Part shown: one piece after another, positions 8,501-18,549 of the stretch
Layout: each line of letters begins with the position of its first letter
Numbering within the stretch: position 1 is the first letter of the stretch
Assembly: GCA_951813625.1 (NCBI GenBank)
Contig: CATOTS010000001.1
Span: forward strand, 62,001 to 126,000
DNA length: 64,000 nt
DNA from: an uncultured Caldilineaceae bacterium
Lineage (GTDB): Bacteria > Chloroflexota > Anaerolineae > Caldilineales > Caldilineaceae
Direction: 5' to 3'
Notes under the pieces: generated by a model
What the model was told of the DNA's origin: nothing
The model's database searches: none
Seen by the model: only the letters and a program-made list of their open reading frames with translations
Translations under genes and position numbers: made by a program

Positions 8501-8966
8501 TTGCCGGGTCTGGGGAAGGATTGCGGGGGCTGCGTTCTGAAGGCAGGCCAGAGGACGCCTTGAACGAGGGTGGCCGGAGGGCGAGTTGAACAAGGATACA
8601 ACTTTCGATTACGTCCAGCCCGTGTTCCCGGGCCCAGTGAATTGCATCGGGGCTTTCGGCGCCAGGCTGGAACCAAACGGCCTGTGCTCCGACTTTTTTG
8701 GCCTGCTGCACAACCGAAGGCGCCTCTTGGGGTGGGACAACCATATTTACAACTGCGGGCGGTTCGGGCAGATCGAGTAGAGTTGCATAAGCGGCATTCC
8801 CCTCGATCGTGTGCTCTCGGCGATTTACCGGATAGACGAGGTAGCCAGCACTTTTGAGCTTTCGATAGATACGATTGCCGTATTTGGCGCGGTCGTTGCT
8901 GGCGCCCACCACAGCCCACACCGGCTCCTCGACGTATTTTTGCACCAGGAATTCAATTTCCTGCAT
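8487..8966 (-). CDS. CoA-binding domain protein (YccU-like)
   Basis: A 159-residue protein with a CoA_binding Rossmann domain like that at the N-terminus of succinyl-CoA synthetase alpha and in stand-alone YccU. It shows WAVVGASNDRAKYGNRIYR, VYPVNRREHTIEG, VNMVVPPQEA and VWFQPGAESPDAI, all family-typical. The final His/Cys region DVIESCILVQ is present. The ATG at 8966 is chosen because upstream in-frame codons show no homology. About 25 Ser/Pro-rich residues after LVQLALRP exceed the usual family end. Role in the cell unknown. Confidence 0.8.
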   Translation of the reverse strand: MQEIEFLVQKYVEEPVWAVVGASNDRAKYGNRIYRKLKSAGYLVYPVNRREHTIEGNAAYATLLDLPEPPAVVNMVVPPQEAPSVVQQAKKVGAQAVWFQPGAESPDAIHWAREHGLDVIESCILVQLALRPPSFKASSGLPSERSPRNPSPDPATSTR

Positions 8967-9089
8967 TTTCGCGCCCAATTTGAATATTTCTCTAAAGCGC
9001 TGCCTGTTGAGGAAAGCCACTGTTTCCGGCTTTTTCCTTAGGCAAGTATACTTGCCTCTGATTGGACGTGTCAAAGTCAGGAGTCCCGG

Positions 9090-9475
9090 AGGGTGCAGCC
9101 CACTCTTGCGGTAGGTATCGTCTGGCGTGGAATTCATGCCAGCGGTGGCTGGAATTGCCTACCAGCTGCGGGGGGCGATGGGGGCACCACCTACCGCGGC
9201 CGCGGCGTTCGCCGATTTGGGGACGGCGCGTTGGACCTCTGGCAGCACAGGGCTACATTGAACCCCCACACCCGGCGGAGGGAATACATCAGGGGGGCGT
9301 TGCGGGGGGAGTCCCCCCGCACAAGGGAGGGCCGAAGGCCCGACTGCCCAAAGGGATACAGGAAGGTGTATTCCTCCACTCTGGCAGAGAATGGACCGTT
9401 TACTGGCCATGACTCCTCTGTTACCCGAGGTATGGAAATCTGTTTCTCAGTTTTGGACTGCACCCGTCCCGGCCA
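9090..9475 (+). repeat. Modular dispersed repeat, copy 1
   Basis: This gene-free stretch is a diverged copy of the element at 60.47-61.43 kb. It shares the 5' part (ATCGTCTGGCG..., then an AGGGCTACATT box and a CACCCGGCGG box). The core at 9291-9349 carries the palindrome GCGGGGGGAGTCCCCCCGC and the GGGCC-N3-GGCCC stem. The 3' tail (GATACAGG..., TTACCCGAGG..., TTTGGACTGC) matches 61305-61420. Small ORFs here are by-products of the repeat. Confidence 0.75.
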
Positions 9476-9581
9476 CTGCGGGCGTCTTCCAAATCATTCA
9501 CAATCGGCAAGAATCAAGCGACTCTGGCTTGTCATTTCGGTGCTCAGACCGGTCATGGGAAACGACCTATATTGGACCTCA

Positions 9582-9611
9582 TTGCCAACCGGATGCGCCC
9601 TTTGATATAAT
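9582..9611 (+). promoter_or_regulatory. Sigma70-type promoter for the acyl-CoA ligase gene
   Basis: TTGCCA (9582-9587), 18-bp spacer, perfect -10 TATAAT (9606-9611). The start near 9618 gives a leader of roughly 95 nt. A GGAAAGGAAAGAG ribosome site precedes the ATG at 9714. Confidence 0.65.
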
Positions 9612-9713
9612 TCCAAGACATCCAAGAGTAGTGTAGCCCCCGTATCTCGTTAACCAAGTACGTTCCGGAGAACGGAACGCAGGTCTGAGGGGTTATCAGG
9701 AAAGGAAAGAGCC

Positions 9714-11444
9714 ATGTCCTTGTATGATCAGAAACCTTGGGTAGAGAAGTACGAATCGGGTGTCCCGGAGGCAATAGAGTACAACGGCCAGTTGACGCAT
9801 GAGATGCTGGACGCTTCGGCACAGACCTATGCAAATCAGGTTTCAACGCGCCTGTTGTTGTCATACCTTCCCCTTGGTATCACTGTCCAGGCCACACAGA
9901 CGTACGCGGAATTGAAGGATAGCGTTGACCGTCTTGCATTTGCTTTTCGCAAGATTGGACTGCAGCAGGGTGACCGAATTGCGATCATGCTGCCAAATAT
10001 TCCCCAACAGGTGATTTCGTTTTTTGGGGCGCTCAGGGCCGGGTGTGTTGTGGTCAACACAAATCCGACCTATACGCCGCGGGAGCTAGGCCATCTTCTG
10101 GAAGACAGCGGCGCAACTGCGATCATCGTCCTCAGCGGCTTCTATGATCGGGTAGTGCAAGCAAAGGAGGGCTCCGACCTTAAGCACATCATTGTCACCG
10201 ACCTACCCGAGCCGCTCGGTTTTCCCTTCAACAAGCTGGTCGAGAAGAAGGTGCGTAAGGCCGGCATGATGGTCGATGTGGACGACGCCCCGGGTGTCTG
10301 GAGATTCGACAATCTCATTCGCACGAGCGAGCCTGACGCGCCGGCCATCGACGTTTCGCCAGACGACGTTGTCCTGTTCCAGTACACTGGGGGCACGACC
10401 GGCTCGCCCAAGGCCGCGATGCTGACGCATCGTAACGTCATGTCCAACGTCCAGCAGATTGAGGCATGGTACAGGGACCTGCAATACGGTGGCGAGAAAG
10501 TTTTGGGGGCGATTCCCTTCTTTCATGTCTACGGTATGTCGGTTGCAATGCTCTTCTCCATCTACACCGGTGCGGAGTTGATCGTGACGCCGGACCCGCG
10601 CCAGACCGATCTGGTGCTGGAGATCCTGCAGCGGGAAAAGGTTACGATGTATCCCGGCATTCCCACGATGTACACTGCGATCATCAACCACCCCAAGGTA
10701 GATGATGCCGACCTCAGTTCGATCAGGGCGTGCCTTTCCGGCGGGATGTCGCTGCCTGGGGAAATACAACGCCGGTTTGAGCAGCTTACCGGCGGCAGAC
10801 TCGTAGAAGGTTATGGCCTGACCGAGACCTCCCCTGTCGCCTGCGCCAACCCGATCAACGGGATGCGAAAGGAAGGCTCGATTGGTTTTCCCGTGCCCAG
10901 CACAGAGGTTGCGATTGTCGGACTCGACCCGAATGAAGAAGGCAAGTATGAGCCCGTACCTGCGGGTGAAGAAGGCGAACTGATCATCCGCGGTCCACAG
11001 GTCATGAAGGGCTATTGGAAACGGCCCGAAGAAACAGGCGATGCGATCAATGAAGAGGGATGGTTTCACACGGGCGACATCGCGCGTATGGACGAGGACG
11101 GCTGTTTCTACATTGTGGATCGAAAGAAGGATCTGATCATTGCCAGTGGTTACAATATTGTGCCGCGAGAGGTTGAAGAGGTGCTATACACGCACGAAAA
11201 GGTGCAGGAAGCTGTCGTTGTCGGCGTACCCGATGCGGTCAGGGGCGAGAACGTTAAGGCCTACATCGTGTTGAAGGCGGGCCAGACGAGCACGCCAGAG
11301 GAGATCACCGAATTCTGCAGGGAACAGCTTGCTCCGTACAAGGTACCGCGGCTGGTGGACTTTCGCGACGAGCTTCCTAAGAGTCAGGTGGGCAAGATTC
11401 TGCGACGGGTGCTGCTGGAAGAGGAAAAACAGAAGCAGGCATAG
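9714..11444 (+). CDS. fadD: Long-chain fatty-acid-CoA ligase
   Basis: A 576-residue ANL-superfamily enzyme that activates fatty acids to acyl-CoA through an acyl-adenylate. The P-loop YTGGTTGSPKAAMLTHRN lies near residue 225. The adenine-binding VEGYGLTETSP, the TGDIARMDEDG motif, the DRKKDLIIASGYNIVPREVE hinge and the C-terminal catalytic Lys in PKSQVGKILRR are all intact. Length fits bacterial long-chain acyl-CoA synthetases. It is monocistronic with its own promoter and is followed by tRNA-Leu. Chain-length preference cannot be read from sequence. Confidence 0.9.
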   Translation: MSLYDQKPWVEKYESGVPEAIEYNGQLTHEMLDASAQTYANQVSTRLLLSYLPLGITVQATQTYAELKDSVDRLAFAFRKIGLQQGDRIAIMLPNIPQQVISFFGALRAGCVVVNTNPTYTPRELGHLLEDSGATAIIVLSGFYDRVVQAKEGSDLKHIIVTDLPEPLGFPFNKLVEKKVRKAGMMVDVDDAPGVWRFDNLIRTSEPDAPAIDVSPDDVVLFQYTGGTTGSPKAAMLTHRNVMSNVQQIEAWYRDLQYGGEKVLGAIPFFHVYGMSVAMLFSIYTGAELIVTPDPRQTDLVLEILQREKVTMYPGIPTMYTAIINHPKVDDADLSSIRACLSGGMSLPGEIQRRFEQLTGGRLVEGYGLTETSPVACANPINGMRKEGSIGFPVPSTEVAIVGLDPNEEGKYEPVPAGEEGELIIRGPQVMKGYWKRPEETGDAINEEGWFHTGDIARMDEDGCFYIVDRKKDLIIASGYNIVPREVEEVLYTHEKVQEAVVVGVPDAVRGENVKAYIVLKAGQTSTPEEITEFCREQLAPYKVPRLVDFRDELPKSQVGKILRRVLLEEEKQKQA

Positions 11445-11520
11445 GTGGAGCGTTTCACACCGGCGCTACCTGCGGACGTGATGCGCAGTGGAGTTTGAAC
11501 CGACTACAGGTGGGGCGTAT

Positions 11521-11549
11521 TTGACAGAATCTTCGTCAAATCGTATGAT
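11521..11549 (+). promoter_or_regulatory. Promoter of tRNA-Leu
   Basis: Perfect -35 TTGACA (11521-11526), 17-bp spacer, TATGAT (11544-11549). The start near 11556 leaves only a few bases of 5' leader before the tRNA at 11561. Confidence 0.75.
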
Positions 11550-11560
11550 TGCAGGCGTGC

Positions 11561-11646
<86 letters not shown>

Positions 11647-11649
11647 GAG

Positions 11650-11688
11650 ACGAGATGCGTGAGAAAACCACTCACACATCTCGTTTTT
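11650..11688 (+). terminator. Rho-independent terminator of tRNA-Leu
   Basis: A long hairpin (11650-11663 with 11671-11684, one mismatch) is followed by TTTTT. Its 3' side ends just before the eno stop codon on the opposite strand. No T-run exists on the minus side. Confidence 0.85.
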
Positions 11689-11690
11689 CG

Positions 11691-13025
<1,335 letters not shown>

Positions 13026-13088
13026 TCAACAAGCGCTTGATTGGCTTGTTTTCAGCGACTTGGCGTCTATCGCATCCCTGTACGCCCG

Positions 13089-13127
13089 CACCCTTGTGAA
13101 CAGATCTTTGTCTGCTTGACAAGGGTG
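13089..13127. promoter_or_regulatory. 9-bp inverted repeat overlapping the desulfurase promoter
   Basis: CACCCTTGT (13089-13097) and ACAAGGGTG (13119-13127) form a perfect inverted repeat with a 21-bp spacer. The right arm covers the end of the -35 box. This could be a repressor site or a DNA/RNA hairpin. It does not look like a known IscR site. Confidence 0.4.
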
Positions 13128-13144
13128 TACTGCTGCTATACGAT
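13116..13144 (+). promoter_or_regulatory. Sigma70-type promoter for the cysteine desulfurase gene
   Basis: Perfect -35 TTGACA (13116-13121), 17-bp spacer, TACGAT (13139-13144). The predicted start near 13151 leaves a 56-nt leader to the ATG at 13207. Confidence 0.65.
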
Positions 13145-13206
13145 ATTGCGTCGGCATCGATCTTGCAAGTTGAACGCTTGGCTGAACGTACGGGAAGGCC
13201 ATCGAG

Positions 13207-14400
13207 ATGACATTCATATATCTGGATCATTCGGCGACGACCCCGCTGCGTCCGGAAGTTGTGTCGGCGATGGAACCCTATTACGGCTCGACCGATCTCG
13301 CGCAGAGCGCAAAATTCGGCAACCCGTCCAGCATCCATCATGCTGGACGGGCTTCATATGCCGGGCTGAGCGATGCCCGGCGCACGCTTGCCGAAATTCT
13401 TGGCGCCGATAGCAACGAAATAGTCTTCACCGGATGCGGGAGCGAGAGCGACAATGCGGCGCTGCGCGGGATCGCGCTGGCCCGTCGTAAGAGGAGTGGC
13501 GCCAACCGCATCATCACGACCCCTATCGAACATCATGCAGTCCTGAATACTGCCGAGGACCTGCACGAGCTGTTCGGCTTCGAGGTGACTCTGCTGCCTG
13601 TTGATGGCGACGGCCTCGTGGAAGCGGATGACTTAGCGCAGTCAATCGGGGACGGCTCCGACGTTGCGTTGGTTAGCGTAATGTACGCCAACAATGAAAT
13701 TGGCAGCATTCAGCCGATCAGCGAACTCGGGTCACTTTGCCGCGAACGCAATGTGCCCTTTCACACTGATGCCGTGCAGGCGGCAGGAAAGCTACAGTTG
13801 TGCGTGAAGGAGCTCAATGTGGATGCCCTTAGCGCCAGCGCCCACAAGTTCTATGGGCCAAAAGGCGTCGGCTTCCTCTACCTTCGACGCGGAACGCCAT
13901 ATCATCCTTTCCTGACCGGCGGCAGCCATGAAGGCAGGAGGCGAGCCGGAACGGAAAATGTGCCCGGGATTGTAGGTATGGCCGCGGCCCTGGCATTGTG
14001 CGAGGTTGAACGCGATTCTGAGATGGCGCGTTTGCGCTCACTACGAGATCGGATTATTGAGAATACGTTGGGATCGATAGAGGGGATCCGGTTAACCGGG
14101 AGCCCTTCACTGCGGCTGGACAATCACGCGAGTTTTGTTTTGCGGGATGTGGAGGCCGAGGGCATTCTGATCGGCCTGGATTTGGCGGGCATCGCGGCCA
14201 GCAGCGGCAGCGCCTGCACCAGTGCTCGCCAGCAGCCCAGCCACGTACTCGAGGCTATCGGCGTCCCTGCCGCTGAACTGGCCGGAGGTCTGCGGCTTAG
14301 TCTCGGCCTAAGCAACACGGGTGAGCAGATCGAAAAGTTCCTGGATGCATTGCCGCGAATCGTTGACCAGCATCGACAGGCCCCGCCTCCCGCTCTGTAG
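13207..14400 (+). CDS. Cysteine desulfurase (IscS/NifS class)
   Basis: A 397-residue PLP enzyme of aminotransferase class V that moves sulfur from cysteine to a protein persulfide. It starts with the typical YLDHSATTPLRPEV. It has ATEN-like ANNEIGSIQPI, the PLP-lysine in SASAHKFYGPKGVGF, the GGSHEGRRRAGTENVP region and the catalytic Cys loop ASSGSACTSARQQPSHVL. No IscU, IscA or SufE gene is adjacent, so it may serve tRNA thiolation with MnmA (11 kb away) as well as Fe-S clusters. This partnership is inferred. Confidence 0.92.
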   Translation: MTFIYLDHSATTPLRPEVVSAMEPYYGSTDLAQSAKFGNPSSIHHAGRASYAGLSDARRTLAEILGADSNEIVFTGCGSESDNAALRGIALARRKRSGANRIITTPIEHHAVLNTAEDLHELFGFEVTLLPVDGDGLVEADDLAQSIGDGSDVALVSVMYANNEIGSIQPISELGSLCRERNVPFHTDAVQAAGKLQLCVKELNVDALSASAHKFYGPKGVGFLYLRRGTPYHPFLTGGSHEGRRRAGTENVPGIVGMAAALALCEVERDSEMARLRSLRDRIIENTLGSIEGIRLTGSPSLRLDNHASFVLRDVEAEGILIGLDLAGIAASSGSACTSARQQPSHVLEAIGVPAAELAGGLRLSLGLSNTGEQIEKFLDALPRIVDQHRQAPPPAL

Positions 14401-14474
14401 CATTGACAGGGGCCTCAACGTTCCCTGCCCGGTTCGCCCGAGCAGAAATCCGAACGCCGTCGATTTCGAATTTT

Positions 14475-15056
14475 ATGCAAGTCCCACCTCAGGCGCAGTT
14501 TCAAAAATCGCCTCAGCCCTCCCATGACCTCAGGCTGCTTGGGCTTCTCAGCCTGGACTTGCCAGCGATCGTCAGCTTGCTTTTTGTTCTCGGCGCCCTA
14601 ATCCCATCGGTGCTCGTTCTGACGCTTGGTTATTTGCCGGTAGGGTTCTTCAATACGGCGTTGGGGCGCGGCGACATGGACAGACTTGTGTTCGGGAGCG
14701 GAGAGACGATCCTGCTGTTAACTGCGGCTGGTGCTGTCATATTTCTGGCTGGGCCAACTTTCTTCTGGCGGGTCCACCATTTCCGCCGGATATTACGGTA
14801 CACAACGTTGGTCCAGGGGCAGGTCACGCGCCTGAACGTAAGTTTACTTGAGTTCCGCGTTGACTATGTGTTTCGGTTTCAGCAGAGAGTTTTCTCAAGC
14901 CATAATTCGATACGGCGAAATCACCGTCGAGAGCGGCGGGGCAGCCTGAGGCCGGGCCAGAACATCACCGCGCTGGTTGACAACTTTCAGCCTGAGGCAT
15001 CGATAGTGCTGGAACTATACACAGACGTCGGCAGCCTCCGATCAGAGCAACGATGA
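14475..15056 (+). CDS. Membrane protein with DUF3592-like domain
   Basis: A 193-residue protein. Two strong membrane segments (about residues 25-55, AIVSLLFVLGALIPSVLVLTLG, and about 75-97, ILLLTAAGAVIFLAGPTFFW) are followed by a soluble region. That region reads QGQVTRLN, FRVDYVFRFQQ and LRPGQNITALVDNF, then VLELYTD. The pattern of a short beta-rich domain after membrane helices resembles DUF3592, a weak match by eye. The ATG at 14475 is preferred to the TTG at 14403. It lies 74 bp behind the desulfurase. Function unknown. Confidence 0.6.
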   Translation: MQVPPQAQFQKSPQPSHDLRLLGLLSLDLPAIVSLLFVLGALIPSVLVLTLGYLPVGFFNTALGRGDMDRLVFGSGETILLLTAAGAVIFLAGPTFFWRVHHFRRILRYTTLVQGQVTRLNVSLLEFRVDYVFRFQQRVFSSHNSIRRNHRRERRGSLRPGQNITALVDNFQPEASIVLELYTDVGSLRSEQR

Positions 15057-15177
15057 CCGATTGACGCCAGGGACATCTCTGGCAAGCCAGCTGTATCATG
15101 TAACGCCAACTGCTTGAAAGCCTTGCGCGATCGACGATGCGCGCATTGCACTCCTATTGCGCTATACTTTGTAAAGC

Positions 15178-16311
15178 ATGGACCTTGACTGGACATACAA
15201 GCCGCGCCGCCGACGTCGTAACGGGTGTTTCGTTTGGAGCGGTTTGGCAGTGCTTCTGGCCGTCTATCTGTTCATTCAACGCCCGGACTGGCTCGTGAGG
15301 CAGCCGCCGCCGCCGCTGACGACGCCAACGCCAAGCGCGCTATTTTGGCAGACAAAGGCGGAAGCGCACATTGCCGCCGGCAACTTCGCAGAGGCGGAAG
15401 CTGCTCTTGAGCGAATGGCAGAACTTGAGCCGGAGAACGCCTATCCGTTGGTCGTGCTGGCAGAGCTGAACATGATGGATCGGAAGATTGAGCAGGCTTT
15501 CGAACTGTCGCAACAGGCAATTCGGGTCGATCCTGAGAATGTTGCCGCGCTGACGGTCCACGCGCGTGCCCTGGATTGGCTGGGCCGCTACGATTCTGCC
15601 AGCGATTTCGCATTCGAGGCCCTGGACCTGGCGCCGGACAACCCGGAAGTGTTGGCCGTCTTGGGCGAAATCTATACCGACGTGGGCAATTGGGCCTTAG
15701 CGCGGGAGTATCTGGACGAGGCCCTGGCAATCGATTCCAAGAATGTTTTAGCCCGGCGCAACTACGGTTACTTATATGAAGTACAGCGAGACTTCGAACG
15801 TGCGATCGAAGAGTATAGCAGCGCCATAGAGCTGGCGCCCCAGCGGCCCGACCTTTACATCGAAAGAGGAAGGCAGTTCCAACATCTTGAAGACTGGGAG
15901 GCAGCGATTGCGAGTTACGCTCAGGCTGCGGAGGTAAGCGAAAGCAGTTTTGCGTTGGATGCGCTCGGATGGGCCCTTTTCCTCAGCGGCGACCACTTGC
16001 AGGCACTGCGAATTTCGCGACGCGCGGCCGAGTTGGACCCACAAAATGGCATTGTGCTGGCTCACCTGGCCATGGCCTACTACGCCCGGCTCAACTTCGA
16101 GAGCGCGGCGGAAACGATGGAGAAAGCCTTGACCTTCATGGATGAGGACGAAGTCAACGCCCAGTTCACCCTGACTTTGGGGCTATCCCACATTTACAAG
16201 AAGCCGCAGGAGTGCGATCGTGCACTCCCTTGGCTGCATAAAACGCTTGAGTTTGCGCCGGGATTGCCCGCTGCCTATCATGGCCTTCGCAGGTGTGGCG
16301 CCAGTGCGTAA
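15178..16311 (+). CDS. Membrane-anchored tetratricopeptide repeat protein
   Basis: A 377-residue protein with a basic N-terminus (KPRRRRRNG), one membrane helix (about 22-40, CFVWSGLAVLLAVYLFIQ), a Pro/Thr linker, then seven to eight TPR units to the C-terminus. Repeat phrases such as AHIAAGNFAEAEAALERMAEL, AREYLDEALAIDSKNVLARR and AIEEYSSAIELAP are visible. It is probably an extracytoplasmic or membrane-bound scaffold. A TATACT -10-like element ends 9 nt before the ATG and no Shine-Dalgarno is present, so translation may be leaderless. No enzymatic domain seen. Confidence 0.8.
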   Translation: MDLDWTYKPRRRRRNGCFVWSGLAVLLAVYLFIQRPDWLVRQPPPPLTTPTPSALFWQTKAEAHIAAGNFAEAEAALERMAELEPENAYPLVVLAELNMMDRKIEQAFELSQQAIRVDPENVAALTVHARALDWLGRYDSASDFAFEALDLAPDNPEVLAVLGEIYTDVGNWALAREYLDEALAIDSKNVLARRNYGYLYEVQRDFERAIEEYSSAIELAPQRPDLYIERGRQFQHLEDWEAAIASYAQAAEVSESSFALDALGWALFLSGDHLQALRISRRAAELDPQNGIVLAHLAMAYYARLNFESAAETMEKALTFMDEDEVNAQFTLTLGLSHIYKKPQECDRALPWLHKTLEFAPGLPAAYHGLRRCGASA

Positions 16312-16405
16312 GATGGACGAAAGGGTCCTGGTTTTGCAGCGCGGCGTTTCGTTGTTGCGAGTCGGATTTTGAGAGACATTCTTTCGATCCCTACTGTCAC
16401 CTGAC

Positions 16406-18052
16406 ATGTCAAACAACCGCGCCCGTCTGAAGTCCTCTCTGCCTCGCCCCACAATTGCAGCACCGACACGCGATAACGAAGAGCGCCCGCCCGCCGGCTC
16501 ACAGCAGGCCGACTCGCCCTTACGCCCACCCCCTCCGGGGGAGCGCGGCGCCTTGATCCGAGAGAGGGTCGCAACGCGCACCGTGGCTTCCAAGCGCCGG
16601 TTGCAGCGTTCTGGCAGGCCTTTGAAGGTGTTGCAGCAACCTATACAAGCTGGGATGCGCAAGGTTTTCGACCTGCGCCGCCTTCTGTTCGTTGTGGGCG
16701 TTACCTTGATCGTTCTGCTCTTGCCGACGCCGGCGGGATTGAGCTTGGAAGGGCATAAAGCGGTTGCTCTTTTCGTCTTTTCCGGTCTGATCCTGGCACT
16801 GGAGCCGGCACCTCTGCCTATTGTGGCGTTGCTGGTGCCGATCGTGCAGATTGCCTTAGGGGTTGATGACGCCGGCGGCGCGTTCGAGCCGTTCGGAACG
16901 CCGGTCGTCTTCCTCATCATGGGAAGCCTGTTTCTCGCTGAAGCATTGCGCAAACACGGTCTCACTCGTCGGCTGGCTCTACATGCGATCGTGGGCAGCA
17001 GGGGGCGCTTCGGCCCGCTACTCCTAGCTCTTATGGGCATAACGGGCGGGTTGAGTATGTTCGTGCTCAACACGGCGACGGCTGCCGTTCTGATACCTGT
17101 CGCCATAACGATTGCGCAGCAGGTCCCCCGACCGGAGGATGGGAGGAAGGCGCTGGCGGTCCTGATCCTGGCCATCGGCTACAGCTCGAGCATCGGAGCA
17201 ATCGCCACAATCATGGGCAGCGGCGAAAATGCCATTGCCAGCGGCCTGTTGCAGCAGCTGTACGGATTCGGCTTTATCGACTGGATGAAGTATGGCCTGC
17301 CGGTGGCGCTGCTGCTGATTCCACTTGCCTGGCTGCTGCTGCCGCGGCTATTCGCCTTGCCGAAACTGACGATCGACATCGAACCGGCGCGTCGGGAGAT
17401 CGAAAGGCTGGGGAGGCTTTCCGGACCGGAACGAGAGATCATTGCCGTGCTACTCATTTCGGTGACCCTGTGGGTGGCAGGTGGCTACATCGAACACCTG
17501 CTGAATTTGCCAACCACGATATTGAGCAGCGCGGTAATCGCCATCGGGGCGGTTGCCGTCCTCTCGGTCGAGAAGATCGTAGATTGGAGCGACTTGAAGG
17601 GCGTGAACTGGGGCGTCTTTTTCGTTATCGGCGCCGGGCTGACGCTGGGAGATGCCCTGGAAAAGACCGGCGCCAGCGCCTGGTTCGCCGGTCTGATGGC
17701 ACCGACTTTTGAAGGACTGCCATTCGTTCTCGTACTTGGCGGCCTGGTCTTGCTGGCCTTTTGCATTACGCAGTTCATGAACAATGTGCCGTTGGGCGCA
17801 ATTCTGGCGCCGGTATTGATTACGCTGGGCCAAGCCTCTGGGATCGATCCCTTGCGCCTGGTGATCCCGACGATATTCGCGGTCGCGCTTGCTTTCGCCC
17901 TGCCGAGCGGTTCGGCGCGGATGATATTGATCGCGGTGACCGGCGTAGTAAACAGGCGTGAGATGTTGCGCGTCGGCCTCATCACCGGGCTGGCGTGCGC
18001 AGGGGTGATATTTCTGTATTTCTATACTCTCAGCCAGTTCGGCTTGATCTGA
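16406..18052 (+). CDS. SLC13/DASS-family anion permease
   Basis: A 548-residue polytopic protein of the divalent-anion:Na+ symporter (DASS/ArsB-NhaD) type, likely importing dicarboxylates, sulfate or phosphate. Family signs are the NTATAAVLIPVAITIA segment in the first half and the matching FMNNVPLGAILAPV in the second. These are the paired S/N-T/N-T-type substrate loops. The first 83 residues are Arg/Pro/Ser-rich and unlike the family. An alternative ATG at 16655 (MRKVFDLRRLLF) would give a normal 465-residue protein and may be the true start. Substrate not resolvable. Confidence 0.8.
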   Translation: MSNNRARLKSSLPRPTIAAPTRDNEERPPAGSQQADSPLRPPPPGERGALIRERVATRTVASKRRLQRSGRPLKVLQQPIQAGMRKVFDLRRLLFVVGVTLIVLLLPTPAGLSLEGHKAVALFVFSGLILALEPAPLPIVALLVPIVQIALGVDDAGGAFEPFGTPVVFLIMGSLFLAEALRKHGLTRRLALHAIVGSRGRFGPLLLALMGITGGLSMFVLNTATAAVLIPVAITIAQQVPRPEDGRKALAVLILAIGYSSSIGAIATIMGSGENAIASGLLQQLYGFGFIDWMKYGLPVALLLIPLAWLLLPRLFALPKLTIDIEPARREIERLGRLSGPEREIIAVLLISVTLWVAGGYIEHLLNLPTTILSSAVIAIGAVAVLSVEKIVDWSDLKGVNWGVFFVIGAGLTLGDALEKTGASAWFAGLMAPTFEGLPFVLVLGGLVLLAFCITQFMNNVPLGAILAPVLITLGQASGIDPLRLVIPTIFAVALAFALPSGSARMILIAVTGVVNRREMLRVGLITGLACAGVIFLYFYTLSQFGLI

Positions 18053-18145
18053 ACGGAGACATCAGGGTGGTTATCCGGAGGCGACTGATGGCTGCTTCGA
18101 TCAGCGGCGAACCATTTGCGAATACAGAGTCCAAGAGGTGAGACA

Positions 18146-18493
18146 ATGCGAGTCTGGCTAATAGGCGCCGGTAACATCGGCAGCGTCGCCCTGCGCCAAC
18201 TGCAGAAGAGTTCGTCGGTGGAAATCTTTGTCAGCGACCCGTCCGACCAGCCTGAGGCGGTGCGCGAGGGTCTGATTGAGCGCGTCGACCTGGTGGAGAA
18301 TATTACGCCTGTCAACGTCAACGAGATTGCTCGGCGTGTGCGGCCCGATCTGATTCTGTTGTCACCTGGAATCGGTGAACAGGGCTTCGGGGCGATTGAG
18401 GGCAGCAAGGCCCTGTCGGAGGCGCTCAACTACGAGACTATTATCGCGAGCGAGTATCCCTGCCTGATCCTGTCACTGTCGAATCAAAGTTGA
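18146..18493 (+). CDS. Small NAD(P)-binding Rossmann protein
   Basis: A 115-residue single-domain protein. It begins MRVWLIGAGNIGSVAL, a G-x-G-x-x-G dinucleotide motif, followed by a beta2 end with an acidic residue (IFVSDPSDQ). That is the N-terminal half of TrkA-N or saccharopine-dehydrogenase-like folds, with no catalytic domain after it. The ATG at 18146 has GAGGTGAGAC upstream, a good ribosome site, and is preferred to an in-frame start 30 bp earlier. It precedes the NB-ARC/TPR gene by 56 bp and may be co-transcribed. Function unknown. Confidence 0.65.
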   Translation: MRVWLIGAGNIGSVALRQLQKSSSVEIFVSDPSDQPEAVREGLIERVDLVENITPVNVNEIARRVRPDLILLSPGIGEQGFGAIEGSKALSEALNYETIIASEYPCLILSLSNQS

Positions 18494-18549
18494 ATGGTAG
18501 TTCTGATTGAAGTTTGTTGCTTTCGGGCGCAGTTTTCACGCGGTGGATC

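Noticed and set aside
9093..9605. Several overlapping ORFs of 80-170 codons in the first repeat copy
   Set aside because: They translate the GC-rich repeat; the same peptide fragments (RGDSPRNAPL, VAGGVPPHKGG) recur at 50.5 and 60.7-61.3 kb in step with the DNA repeat, with no ribosome sites.
18116..18145. Upstream in-frame start of the small Rossmann protein
   Set aside because: The ATG at 18146 has a much better ribosome site and gives the expected start right before the first beta strand.
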